Below are positions 1-7,257 of a stretch of DNA of 46,105 bases, piece after piece. The DNA comes from Thiogranum sp. (GTDB lineage: Bacteria > Pseudomonadota > Gammaproteobacteria > DSM-19610): NCBI GenBank assembly GCA_024636585.1, contig JAGXGS010000027.1, positions 1 to 46,105 of the forward strand, read 5' to 3'. Position 1 is the first letter of the stretch. Each line of letters opens with the position of its first letter. The notes below the pieces were generated by a model. It was not told the origin of the DNA. It searched no databases and was given only the letters and a program-made list of their open reading frames with translations. The position numbers and the translations under genes are program-made.

Positions 1-51
1 AACACTGAGAAAGGTGCGCTGGTGACTTATTCGGGCGGCGCACGGGGCTAG
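1..51 (+). CDS. csoS2: CsoS2 C-terminal end (partial)
   Basis: The first 16 codons are open in frame 1, end in TAG at 49-51 and encode a peptide finishing VTYSGGARG. A closing peptide of this type is typical of CsoS2, the disordered scaffold that links Rubisco to the alpha-carboxysome shell. csoS2 normally lies directly before csoSCA, which is what follows here after 22 bp. Only the tail is in the window, so the call rests on that short peptide plus gene order. Confidence 0.7.
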   Translation, partial: NTEKGALVTYSGGARG

Positions 52-73
52 GTCGGAGTAGAGGATTCGTTAC

Positions 74-1600
74 ATGTTGCAGGCACGTCGCCATTTGATC
101 AGAGCAGCCCGTACGGGCGCTGCCGAGGCACCGCTGGGTCGCCCCGGTGCCAGAGCCGGTCGTTCGCCGGTTGTGGCTCCGCTGGCTGCCCGGTCGGTCG
201 CCAGGGGTATGCATCCGCTGGCTCGCGGCGATGAAAATGCACAACTGTATGCCTACGACCATGGTGTTAAGAGCGCATTCGACGCTATCGTGCCAGTGCT
301 GAAGCAGGTTTCTGCGTTGCAGCATGAAGCCGATTTCGAACTACAGGCGCAGACTATTGCGCGCCGGGAGCTGGGCTTCGAGCTGCCGGTGTCCCTGCTC
401 GCTGATGCCTGGGTCGAACAACTCGATATGAGACGCCTGTTCGCCTGGTGCGTGTTCGAAACCTATCGACGCTTTTGCGATGAGGTGTTCACTACTGATC
501 CCCTCGGCACCGGAGGCGACAGCGAATTCCAGGCGTTTCTGCAGACGTGTGGATTTCATACGCTCGACATCTCGCCCTGCGCAGATGGACGGATGGCGCA
601 TGTTATTCGCTACGTGCTGCGCCTGCCCTATCGCCCGGTTCGTCGCAGATCCTATGCGGGTGGTCTGTTCGATATAGCGGATAGTCTCGATAAATGGGTC
701 GAGACGGAATTGTTCCGATTCCGCGAAGGCCGTCCCAATACTGCGGATGAGCCGACGCGTTACCTGAAGGCCGTGGTATATCACTACAGCTCCGTCGATC
801 CCGCGCACGAAGGCTGTGCCGCGCACGGTTCGGATACCGCTCGCGCTGCCAGGGCCGGTGTGGAGCGCTTGCTGGAATTTCAACAGGCGGTTCAGAACAC
901 CCATTGCTGTGGCGCCTCGATCGACCAGTTGCTGATTGGCATGGACACCGACACCGATGCGATCCGCATACATACGACAGACAGTGCCGGTGGTATCGAT
1001 CTGGATCATTACATCGACGCCCGTGACATTTACGATTGCACCCGTGCTTTGTCTGTCATCGAGGCGCAAGAGTGGATTACCGGGCACGTGCAGGCGGCGA
1101 GCCCCGGCACCTCGGAAGGGATGTCACGCTTTATGGTGCACCTGCTGACCAATAATCTGTCCCAGATAGACTACGTGCTCCGGTATCACGGCGGACATTA
1201 CAGCGATACAGGGCATGCCGAGCGTTTCATCGGAGTGGGCATCGGTTTTGAGGAAGTCCAGTTACGCAACCTTACCTATTTTGCTTATCTTCACACTGTG
1301 GAAGAAGGCGGCCAGGACCTGGACGTGGGTATTGGGATCTTCAAGCGGTTGAACGTTGCTCACGGTCTGCCGGTGCCGGTGGTCGTCCGTTATGACTACC
1401 ACGGCCATGTGCCCGGCGCGCGTGAACGGGCTACCGGGCGCTGTCGTCGAGTCGCCGGTGCCTTGAACGAGCGCTATCCGGACCTCAGCGCCCAGGGTTT
1501 GTTACACACACTGCTGGTGATTCGTGACGTTAACGCGGCCGGTCGTATCGAGGTGCTGGATTGTTCTGTCGGTGCGCACCTGACGCAGGAGATCCACTGA
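74..1600 (+). CDS. csoSCA: Carboxysomal carbonic anhydrase CsoSCA
   Basis: This 508-residue protein is the beta-related carbonic anhydrase that sits under the alpha-carboxysome shell and turns bicarbonate into CO2 for Rubisco. The zinc and active-site set is visible: Cys169-x-Asp171-x-Arg173 in SPCADGR, then His237 and Cys248 eleven residues apart. These correspond to Cys173, Asp175, Arg177, His242 and Cys253 of the Halothiobacillus enzyme. The first 45 or so residues are Arg/Ala-rich and look disordered, like the N-terminal region that binds Rubisco in characterised homologues. The ATG at 74 has GAGG upstream. The stop codon overlaps the csoS4A start (TGATG), so the two are translationally coupled. 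Length is normal for the family. Confidence 0.96.
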   Translation: MLQARRHLIRAARTGAAEAPLGRPGARAGRSPVVAPLAARSVARGMHPLARGDENAQLYAYDHGVKSAFDAIVPVLKQVSALQHEADFELQAQTIARRELGFELPVSLLADAWVEQLDMRRLFAWCVFETYRRFCDEVFTTDPLGTGGDSEFQAFLQTCGFHTLDISPCADGRMAHVIRYVLRLPYRPVRRRSYAGGLFDIADSLDKWVETELFRFREGRPNTADEPTRYLKAVVYHYSSVDPAHEGCAAHGSDTARAARAGVERLLEFQQAVQNTHCCGASIDQLLIGMDTDTDAIRIHTTDSAGGIDLDHYIDARDIYDCTRALSVIEAQEWITGHVQAASPGTSEGMSRFMVHLLTNNLSQIDYVLRYHGGHYSDTGHAERFIGVGIGFEEVQLRNLTYFAYLHTVEEGGQDLDVGIGIFKRLNVAHGLPVPVVVRYDYHGHVPGARERATGRCRRVAGALNERYPDLSAQGLLHTLLVIRDVNAAGRIEVLDCSVGAHLTQEIH

Positions 1601-1863
1601 TGAAAATCTGTCAGGTTGAAAAGCCTCTGGTTGCGACCAATCGCATTCCCGGTCTGGAACATCGGCACATGCAGGTGGTGCGGGACGGCAGTTCGCTGCT
1701 GGTCGCAGTGGATGCGGTTGGCTGCATTCCAGGCGACTGGGTGATCTGTGTCGGCAGTTCCGCCGCGCGTGAAGCTGCGGGCAGCAAGGAATATCCCAGC
1801 GATCTGACCATTGTCGGCATCATCGATCACTGGGAACCGGAACCGGAACAGGAGAAGGAATGA
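1600..1863 (+). CDS. csoS4A: Carboxysome vertex pentamer CsoS4A
   Basis: This 87-residue protein is a pentameric bacterial-microcompartment vertex protein (EutN/CcmL family) that caps the twelve corners of the icosahedral shell. It opens MKICQVEKPLVATNRIPG and carries the family core DLTIVGIIDHW near the C-terminus. The ATG at 1600 overlaps the csoSCA stop, and its own TGA (1861-1863) overlaps the next start, so csoSCA, csoS4A and csoS4B are tightly coupled. The Glu-rich tail is unremarkable. Confidence 0.95.
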   Translation: MKICQVEKPLVATNRIPGLEHRHMQVVRDGSSLLVAVDAVGCIPGDWVICVGSSAAREAAGSKEYPSDLTIVGIIDHWEPEPEQEKE

Positions 1864-2156
1864 TGGAGATTTTGCAGGTTGAATCATCCCTCGTGTGCAC
1901 TCGCCGGGTCGCCGGCTTGCGATACAGCAGTCTGCGCGTGCTGCGCGATGCCGAGGGACGGCGGCACGTTGCCGTGGACCCGGTGGGGGCGCGTGAAGGT
2001 AACCACGTATTCACGCTGAGCGGCTCGGCTGCACGTTTTGCGGCAGGGGATTTCCGGGTACTGACCGATTTGACCATCGGCGGCATCATCGATCTCCAGG
2101 ATGATGATGCAGAGGATTTGAACGGGCCAGGCGAGGCCAACGCGAAATCGTTATAG
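1863..2156 (+). CDS. csoS4B: Carboxysome vertex pentamer CsoS4B
   Basis: This 97-residue protein is the second vertex pentamer, a paralogue of CsoS4A. It opens [18 protein letters not shown] and contains [18 protein letters not shown] and GGIIDL, the CsoS4B signature block. Two ATG codons are adjacent (1860 and 1863). The second is chosen because family members begin ME-I-x-Q-V; the first would add one Met. An AGGAGAAGG ribosome site precedes both. The C-terminal 20 residues are acidic and probably flexible. Confidence 0.94.
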   Translation: MEILQVESSLVCTRRVAGLRYSSLRVLRDAEGRRHVAVDPVGAREGNHVFTLSGSAARFAAGDFRVLTDLTIGGIIDLQDDDAEDLNGPGEANAKSL

Positions 2157-2205
2157 CAGTATTTTTTATAAACACAATCGTATCAACAACGCAGGAGACA
2201 GTGAA

Positions 2206-2523
2206 ATGGCAAGCGAAAATTACGGAATTGCTCTGGGTATGATCGAAACCCGTGGACTGGTGCCGGCTATCGAAGCGGCGGACGCCATGACCAAAGCGGC
2301 GGAAGTACGGCTGATCGGTCGGGAGTACGTGGGCGGCGGGTACGTTACGGTACTGGTTCGTGGTGAAACCGGTGCGGTGAATGCAGCGGTACGCGCCGGA
2401 GCGGACGCGTGCGAACGCGTCGGAGACGGACTGGTTGCCGCACACATAATTGCTCGTCCACACCGCGAAGTGGAACCGGTTCTGCCCAAGGGTGGCAGTA
2501 CTGATTCCGCAGAAGCAGCCTGA
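2206..2523 (+). CDS. csoS1: Carboxysome shell hexamer CsoS1 (copy 1)
   Basis: This 105-residue BMC-domain protein forms the hexameric facets of the alpha-carboxysome shell. The opening ([20 protein letters not shown]) and the pore-region segment [17 protein letters not shown] are nearly invariant in CsoS1A/C. The tail after RPHREVEPV is Ser/Ala/Asp-rich and differs from copy 2. The ATG follows GCAGGAGACAGTGAA. Copies 1 and 2 are almost identical up to that tail. Confidence 0.96.
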   Translation: MASENYGIALGMIETRGLVPAIEAADAMTKAAEVRLIGREYVGGGYVTVLVRGETGAVNAAVRAGADACERVGDGLVAAHIIARPHREVEPVLPKGGSTDSAEAA

Positions 2524-2571
2524 ACGCAGCGCTCGGATACTTAACTGAATCAACAGCAGGAGAAAACAGAC

Positions 2572-2886
2572 ATGGCCACCGAACACTACGGCATTGCTCT
2601 GGGCATGATTGAAACACGCGGGCTGGTGCCCGCCATCGAAGCGGCGGATGCGATGACCAAGGCCGCTGAGGTACGCCTGATCGGGCGCGAGTTCGTGGGC
2701 GGCGGTTATGTCACCATCCTCGTGCGCGGAGAAACGGGCGCTGTTAACGCGGCCGTGCGTGCGGGGGCGGATGCCTGCGAACGCGTAGGTGATGGACTGG
2801 TGGCGGCACACATTATTGCCCGTCCGCATAAGGAGGTCGAACCGGTACTTGGTGAAGGCAACGGCAGCCGCCCGGCGCGCAGTTGA
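2572..2886 (+). CDS. csoS1: Carboxysome shell hexamer CsoS1 (copy 2)
   Basis: This 104-residue BMC-domain shell protein differs from the upstream copy by only a handful of conservative residues (such as Asn5 to His, Tyr to Phe in GRE(Y/F)VGGG, Arg to Lys in RPH(R/K)EVEPV) until the last 13 residues, where the tails are unrelated. Many synonymous codons differ between the copies, so the duplication is not recent. An AGGAGAAAACAGAC ribosome site precedes the ATG. Which copy corresponds to CsoS1A, B or C cannot be decided by eye. Confidence 0.96.
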   Translation: MATEHYGIALGMIETRGLVPAIEAADAMTKAAEVRLIGREFVGGGYVTILVRGETGAVNAAVRAGADACERVGDGLVAAHIIARPHKEVEPVLGEGNGSRPARS

Positions 2887-2921
2887 ATGAGACCTGGTAA
2901 TCGACCGGTTGATCGTTTGTT

Positions 2922-3386
2922 ATGATGTCTGCCAGCGCTGATGTGCGCGTTCTCGGTTATCTCGGTCGGGCGCTGAGTCTGGAGCTTTCCGCAGTCCAGT
3001 CATACAGCACCCAGGCGCGGCTTGTCGACGCCTGGGGCCTGACCGGGGTGGCCCGGGAATTCAGTGCTGAGGCGGCCGGGGAACTGGTTCATGCCGAACG
3101 CATCATCAGCCGAATGCTGGCGCTGGGTGTGGTACCGAATGCATCGCAACTGCGACCCGTGCGGGTAGCCGATAATCTGCCGGAACTCCTGCGGATCAAC
3201 CATGCTTTTGAAGTCGAAATCGTGCATCTCTATGAGAATGCAACCCGGCATTGTGCGTCGCTGGGCGATCATGATAATCGCCTGTTCTTCGAAGCCTTGC
3301 TCGATGAAGAGAAGCAGCATGCCCGGCACATGCAGGAGTGGCTGCAGCGGGTGCAGGGAACAGGAGATGAACAAGGGAGAGCATAG
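2922..3386 (+). CDS. Carboxysome-associated bacterioferritin-like protein
   Basis: This 154-residue four-helix ferritin-like protein carries paired carboxylate/histidine metal motifs: ExxH in GELVHAE on helix 2, an early Glu in LSLELSAVQS, and a second ExxH in DEEKQHARHM. Genes of this kind sit just after the csoS1 genes in many alpha-carboxysome clusters; their role is not settled, with iron storage or redox control proposed. ATG codons at 2922 and 2925 are both possible. No strong ribosome site is seen. Its TAG touches the acRAF start region, consistent with one operon. Confidence 0.85.
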   Translation: MMSASADVRVLGYLGRALSLELSAVQSYSTQARLVDAWGLTGVAREFSAEAAGELVHAERIISRMLALGVVPNASQLRPVRVADNLPELLRINHAFEVEIVHLYENATRHCASLGDHDNRLFFEALLDEEKQHARHMQEWLQRVQGTGDEQGRA

Positions 3387-3388
3387 TG

Positions 3389-3661
3389 ATGAATCAACAG
3401 TGGCAGGAACGTAAGCGACCTGCGCGCCTTGAGCGCCGTTATGAATTTCAGGACTATGGAACGCTGCGCGATTTTCTGGACCGGGCAGCGGAGCTTTCGG
3501 AACGCGAAGGTTTGTACCCCGACATGGGCTTCGGACGTGATTACGTCAACATGACCATTCATGTCAGTGAAGGCGAAGAAATGCTGGATGACACGCACCG
3601 TCGCTTTGCAGAGCGGCTCGACGCGCTCGTGGATGCTGAAGCAGGAGGTAAGACAGTATGA
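3389..3661 (+). CDS. Alpha-carboxysome Rubisco assembly factor (acRAF, pterin-dehydratase-like)
   Basis: This 90-residue protein has the fold signature of pterin-4a-carbinolamine dehydratases (YEFQDYGTLRDFLDRAAEL, then GRDYVNMTIHV) but lacks the catalytic HHP motif; the equivalent stretch reads YPDMGFG. That loss is typical of acRAF, the chaperone that helps assemble form IA Rubisco. A GTG at 3386 is in frame, but the ATG at 3389 is preferred. The gene overlaps the next start in an ATGA (3658-3661). Its position after the bfr-like gene matches characterised cso operons. Confidence 0.88.
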   Translation: MNQQWQERKRPARLERRYEFQDYGTLRDFLDRAAELSEREGLYPDMGFGRDYVNMTIHVSEGEEMLDDTHRRFAERLDALVDAEAGGKTV

Positions 3662-3861
3662 CCAGCAAACCTAAGACGCCACGGAAATCGGCGCAATCAA
3701 CGCGCAAGCGCCCGGCTGGCGAAAGCGCGGAAAACACTTCTGCAGAGGACGCGTCCAGCCCTGGGAAGTCAGGCGTGGCTGCGGAGCCCACAAAGAAGGC
3801 CAGAACGAAACCGGACCAGGGCGACGGTTATATGCGGGGGCGTCGGGTGTGGCCGGATTGA
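3658..3861 (+). CDS. Small disordered carboxysome-operon peptide, McdB-like
   Basis: This 67-residue protein is made almost only of Lys, Arg, Ser, Ala, Glu, Pro and Thr and should be disordered. It ends GYMRGRRVWPD, with a Trp three residues from the C-terminus. Alpha-carboxysome McdB proteins, which space carboxysomes along the nucleoid with the ATPase McdA, are short, disordered and carry an invariant C-terminal Trp. Position at the end of the cso operon, coupled to acRAF by ATGA, fits. However, no McdA (ParA-type ATPase) is nearby, whereas mcdA usually precedes mcdB. The McdB assignment is therefore a hypothesis; the existence of the gene is well supported by coupling and context. Confidence 0.55.
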   Translation: MTSKPKTPRKSAQSTRKRPAGESAENTSAEDASSPGKSGVAAEPTKKARTKPDQGDGYMRGRRVWPD

Positions 3862-3881
3862 TGGCTAAACGTCATAGATAA

Positions 3882-3914
3882 ATTACTATGGTAATGATAC
3901 AAATAATCGATTAT
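3882..3914. promoter_or_regulatory. AT-rich palindrome pair upstream of the PII/cbbR/bicA unit
   Basis: Two perfect inverted repeats lie side by side in the 144-bp gap between the cso operon and the PII gene: ATTAC-TATG-GTAAT (3882-3895) and ATAATCGATTAT (3903-3914). The patch is strikingly AT-rich against its surroundings. CbbR and related LysR proteins bind TTA-N7/8-TAA-like sites, so a CbbR operator is plausible but unproven. A partial echo (ATCGATAATCGG) occurs at 5509-5520 before bicA. Confidence 0.45.
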
Positions 3915-4005
3915 CGCTGATGTGAAGACCCGGGCACACTTTCGCCATGGTGGCGTAAAAAGCCCAGCCGAGAATTCGGCAGCTCATGACGTGGAGGTAA
4001 ATGCG

Positions 4006-4341
4006 ATGCAAAGGCTGTTTCCGCAAAAGCTGCTTACCATCATTACGACCGACATTCTCGAGGAGGCGCTGGTCGAGATCGTCCGACGGCGCGGCGCCAG
4101 CGGTTACACTATCGTTCGCGCTCATGGTGCTGGGTCCAGTGGCGAGGTTTCAGGCGAGCTTGATGTCGACACCACCATAAAATTCCACGTCATTGTGCCT
4201 CCGGGGCGCATGTCCGGAATGCTGGATGACGCCGAGGAACTCATGCGTGGAGGCCATCATATGACTGCTTTTGTTTCTGATGTCGCAGTGCTTGCACCCG
4301 AGAATACCTATAAACAGGTGGAAAACGCCGCAACGGAATGA
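4006..4341 (+). CDS. Carboxysome-associated PII-like signalling protein (CPII type)
   Basis: This 111-residue PII-fold protein opens MQRLFPQKLLTIITTDILE and has the core HGAGSSGEVSGELD followed by a beta strand and a C-terminal ENTYKQV. Proteins of this type near carboxysome and bicarbonate-transporter genes (CPII in Thiomonas) bind adenine nucleotides together with bicarbonate. Here it leads a unit with cbbR and bicA, so it probably reports inorganic carbon or energy state to the transporter. The ATG at 4006 is chosen because GGAGGT lies seven bases upstream; the ATG at 4001 is out of frame. Confidence 0.8.
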   Translation: MQRLFPQKLLTIITTDILEEALVEIVRRRGASGYTIVRAHGAGSSGEVSGELDVDTTIKFHVIVPPGRMSGMLDDAEELMRGGHHMTAFVSDVAVLAPENTYKQVENAATE

Positions 4342-4381
4342 GTGGCTGAACCGTCTGTAAAACTCCATAAAGGTGGTCTGA

Positions 4382-5431
4382 ATGCCCGTTTCCGATGACA
4401 GCAGTTACACGCCGGCGGCGGCGATGCCGGACTACCTTATACGGCACGCGACGCTACGGCAGCTCCAGGTGTTTGAAGCTATCGTCAGGCTGGGTAGCTT
4501 TACGCGAGCAGCCGAGGAGCTGTTCCTCACCCAACCGACGGTGTCCATGCAGGTAAAGAAGCTGATGGATGCTATGGGTCTGCCGTTGTTCTCGCACGTG
4601 GGGCGCAAGGTGGAGCCGACAGAAGCGGGTCTTGAACTATATGACGCCTGTCGGCGAGTGTTCGAGACGCTGGCTAATCTGGAAATGAAGATTGCCGATC
4701 TGAAGGGTATGAAGCGCGGCCGCCTGCGCATGGGCGTCATCACGACAGCAAAATATCTGGCGCCCGAAATACTGGGCGAGTTCAATCGCATCTACCCGGG
4801 CATCGATCTCGCTCTGAAGGTCTCCAATCGCGAGCGCATCATAGAGCGCATGCATGCGAACGAGGACGACCTTTATATTATGGGCCAGGCGCCGGCAGAT
4901 GAGCTGGAGCTCGAGTCTTTTCCCTTCGCGCCAAATCCGCTGGTGGTCATGGCCCCGCGCGATCATCCGCTGGTTGGCCAGAAAAATATTCCCCTGTCAG
5001 AAGTCGTCAAACATCCTATGATAATGCGCGAACCCGGCTCGGGTATCCGCGATGCCACTCAACGCATCTTTGCCGCGCATGGCCTGCGACCGCAGGTGCG
5101 TATGGAGCTCGGCAGTAATGAAGCTATCAAACATTCCATCGTCGGTGGACTCGGTCTGGCCGTGCTCTCGCTGCACACATTGACGCTCGAGGGGACCGAT
5201 GGTCCGGTAGCTATACTCGACGTCGAGCACTTCCCGATTATGCGCCAATGGTACATTGTGTATCCGAAAGGCAAGGAGCTGTCTCTGGTGGCGCGAACCT
5301 TTCTTGAGTTTGCCATCGATAGCGAAGAGCGGATCCGTGAACGCATGGAGCTCATGTGGCCTAAACTCAAAGTGCTGTTCAAGGCACAGAAAACGTCCGC
5401 GCCGCGGAAGAAGAAGCGTGTTTCGAAGTAG
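4382..5431 (+). CDS. cbbR: LysR-family Rubisco operon regulator CbbR
   Basis: This 349-residue LysR regulator has an N-terminal winged helix (residues about 25-85: ATLRQLQVFEAIVRLGSFTR, then AAEELFLTQPTVSMQVKKL) and a periplasmic-binding-like effector domain. The sequence matches CbbR rather than generic LysR types, for example FSHVGRKVEPTEAG and GRLRMGVITTAKYLAP. CbbR activates CO2-fixation genes in response to Calvin-cycle metabolites. The N-terminus carries about 20 extra residues and the C-terminus a Lys/Arg tail. It is unusual in sitting downstream of the carboxysome genes and between PII and bicA, not divergent from cbbL. Confidence 0.9.
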   Translation: MPVSDDSSYTPAAAMPDYLIRHATLRQLQVFEAIVRLGSFTRAAEELFLTQPTVSMQVKKLMDAMGLPLFSHVGRKVEPTEAGLELYDACRRVFETLANLEMKIADLKGMKRGRLRMGVITTAKYLAPEILGEFNRIYPGIDLALKVSNRERIIERMHANEDDLYIMGQAPADELELESFPFAPNPLVVMAPRDHPLVGQKNIPLSEVVKHPMIMREPGSGIRDATQRIFAAHGLRPQVRMELGSNEAIKHSIVGGLGLAVLSLHTLTLEGTDGPVAILDVEHFPIMRQWYIVYPKGKELSLVARTFLEFAIDSEERIRERMELMWPKLKVLFKAQKTSAPRKKKRVSK

Positions 5432-5556
5432 TGCAGGTCAGGTCGCGTATCGACCACAAGCTATAGCTCCTATTGTCAGAATCAATTAGTCCGCAGACCG
5501 AACCGCATCGATAATCGGTGAAGGTATAAATCACGTTGTACAGGAGCAGCGGTGAC

Positions 5557-7257
5557 ATGCGGATTTTCAATGAAATAACCCTGAGTCACGCGCGTGGCGA
5601 TCTGTTTGGAGGAATCACCGCTGCTGTAATCGCCCTGCCAATGGCGCTGGCTTTCGGTGTTGCCTCGGGAGCCGGTGCGGAAGCAGGCCTGTATGGCGCG
5701 ATTCTCGTCGGGCTGTTCGCCGCATTGTTCGGCGGATCTCCCGCGCTGATATCAGAACCCACCGGTCCGATGACAGTGGTATTCACAGCCGTCATTGCGA
5801 AGCTCATCGCTTCCGATCCCGTCAACGGCATGGCCATGGCTTTTACGGTCGTCGTGATGGCTGGATTCTTCCAGATACTGTTCGGGGTACTGCGCCTGGG
5901 CAAGTATGTCACCCTGATGCCTTATACAGTCATATCCGGCTTCATGTCGGGCATAGGGCTCATACTGATTATCCTGCAGATTGGTCCGCTGCTGGGTCAG
6001 GCGTCGCCGCAGGGCGGCGCTCTCGCAGTACTCGAAAACCTGCCGGACCTGTTCATGGGACTTCAGATTCAGGAGACACTGCTGGCGGTGTCGACCCTGG
6101 CAATCCTGTTTTTCATGCCTTCCCGACTGAAACGTTACCTGCCGCCACAGCTGCTGGCCCTGATTGCTATCACTCTGGTATCGGTGCTACTGCTGGATAT
6201 GACCGAAATTCGCCGTATCGGCGAAATCTCGGCCGGACTGCCGGAATTCCGGGTGCCGGTTTTCAGTGCTGAACAATGGCAGGTTATGCTGTTTGATGCG
6301 ATCGTGCTGGGCTTGCTCGGCTGTATCGATGCGCTCCTCACCTCGGTCATCGCCGACAGTTTGACCCGCCAGCAGCACAATTCCGACAAGGAACTCATTG
6401 GCCAGGGCATCGCCAACATGATGTCAGGTCTATTCGGCGGCCTTCCGGGTGCAGGCGCCACTATGGGCACGGTGGTCAGCATCCAGTCGGGCGCGCGTAG
6501 CGCACTGGCCGGCCTGATCAGAGCGGCCATCCTGCTGGTGGTGGTGCTGTGGGCGGCCGATCTGACGGCGGTTATTCCACTGGCGGTGCTGTCGGCTATC
6601 GCACTGAAAGTCGGTGTCGACATCATCGACTGGAAATTTCTGAAGCGCGCCCATCGACTCTCGGGCAAGGGCGCTTTGGTTACCTACTCCGTGATTGCGC
6701 TGACAGTTTTCGTCGACCTCATTGTCGCAGTCGGTATTGGGTTGTTTGTCGCTAATGTCATGACCATCACGCGACTCTCGGAACTGCAGGCCAATGATGT
6801 CAAGGCCGTGACAAATCCTGACCAGACAGATCTGGAGCTTTCGTCGCGCGAGCGGGACGTTATGCGGGATGCTGAGGGCGAGGTGTTGCTGCTGCACCTG
6901 CGCGGATCGATGATTTTTGGCACGTCCCGGACCATCAGTCGCAAGAATTCCGAGGTGGAAAATTGCCAGGCGCTTATCGTCGATATTACCGAAGTGGTGC
7001 ACCTGGGACTGTCCGCAGCGCTGGCGCTTGAAGAAGCGATCGTTGATATGGTCGACGCAGGTCGATCTGTGCAGATCGTGACCGGCGGTGGACAACCATA
7101 CGAGCGGCTCGAAAAAATGGGAGTTCTGGAACGTCTGCCAGCGGAGGCGATCACGAGCGAAAGGTTATCCGCTCTGGAACACGCCGTATATGGCACCATG
7201 CGCAGCAACGGCCCGATGCCCGATCAGTCGACTACAGGCAGCGCCGTGGTGCTATAA
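5557..7257 (+). CDS. bicA: SulP-family sodium-dependent bicarbonate transporter BicA
   Basis: This 566-residue inner-membrane protein of the SulP/SLC26 family has a membrane domain to about residue 400 and a C-terminal STAS domain (about 430-545). Similarity to cyanobacterial BicA is visible along the whole length, including LISEPTGPMTVV and GIGLILIILQ. The sodium ligands reported in BicA fall at identical positions: Asp258 and Thr262 in CIDALLTSV, and Gly300-Ala301-Thr302 in GAGATMG. The ATG at 5557 has GGAG ten bases upstream; an in-frame TTG at 5536 is less likely. The 125-bp gap after cbbR may hold its own promoter. The 3' end overlaps the LCIB-like gene convergently by six bases. Confidence 0.95.
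   Translation: MRIFNEITLSHARGDLFGGITAAVIALPMALAFGVASGAGAEAGLYGAILVGLFAALFGGSPALISEPTGPMTVVFTAVIAKLIASDPVNGMAMAFTVVVMAGFFQILFGVLRLGKYVTLMPYTVISGFMSGIGLILIILQIGPLLGQASPQGGALAVLENLPDLFMGLQIQETLLAVSTLAILFFMPSRLKRYLPPQLLALIAITLVSVLLLDMTEIRRIGEISAGLPEFRVPVFSAEQWQVMLFDAIVLGLLGCIDALLTSVIADSLTRQQHNSDKELIGQGIANMMSGLFGGLPGAGATMGTVVSIQSGARSALAGLIRAAILLVVVLWAADLTAVIPLAVLSAIALKVGVDIIDWKFLKRAHRLSGKGALVTYSVIALTVFVDLIVAVGIGLFVANVMTITRLSELQANDVKAVTNPDQTDLELSSRERDVMRDAEGEVLLLHLRGSMIFGTSRTISRKNSEVENCQALIVDITEVVHLGLSAALALEEAIVDMVDAGRSVQIVTGGGQPYERLEKMGVLERLPAEAITSERLSALEHAVYGTMRSNGPMPDQSTTGSAVVL

Noticed and set aside
341-1087. Long minus-strand open frame inside csoSCA
   Set aside because: It is the antisense shadow of a clearly recognised gene and shows no domain or ribosome site.
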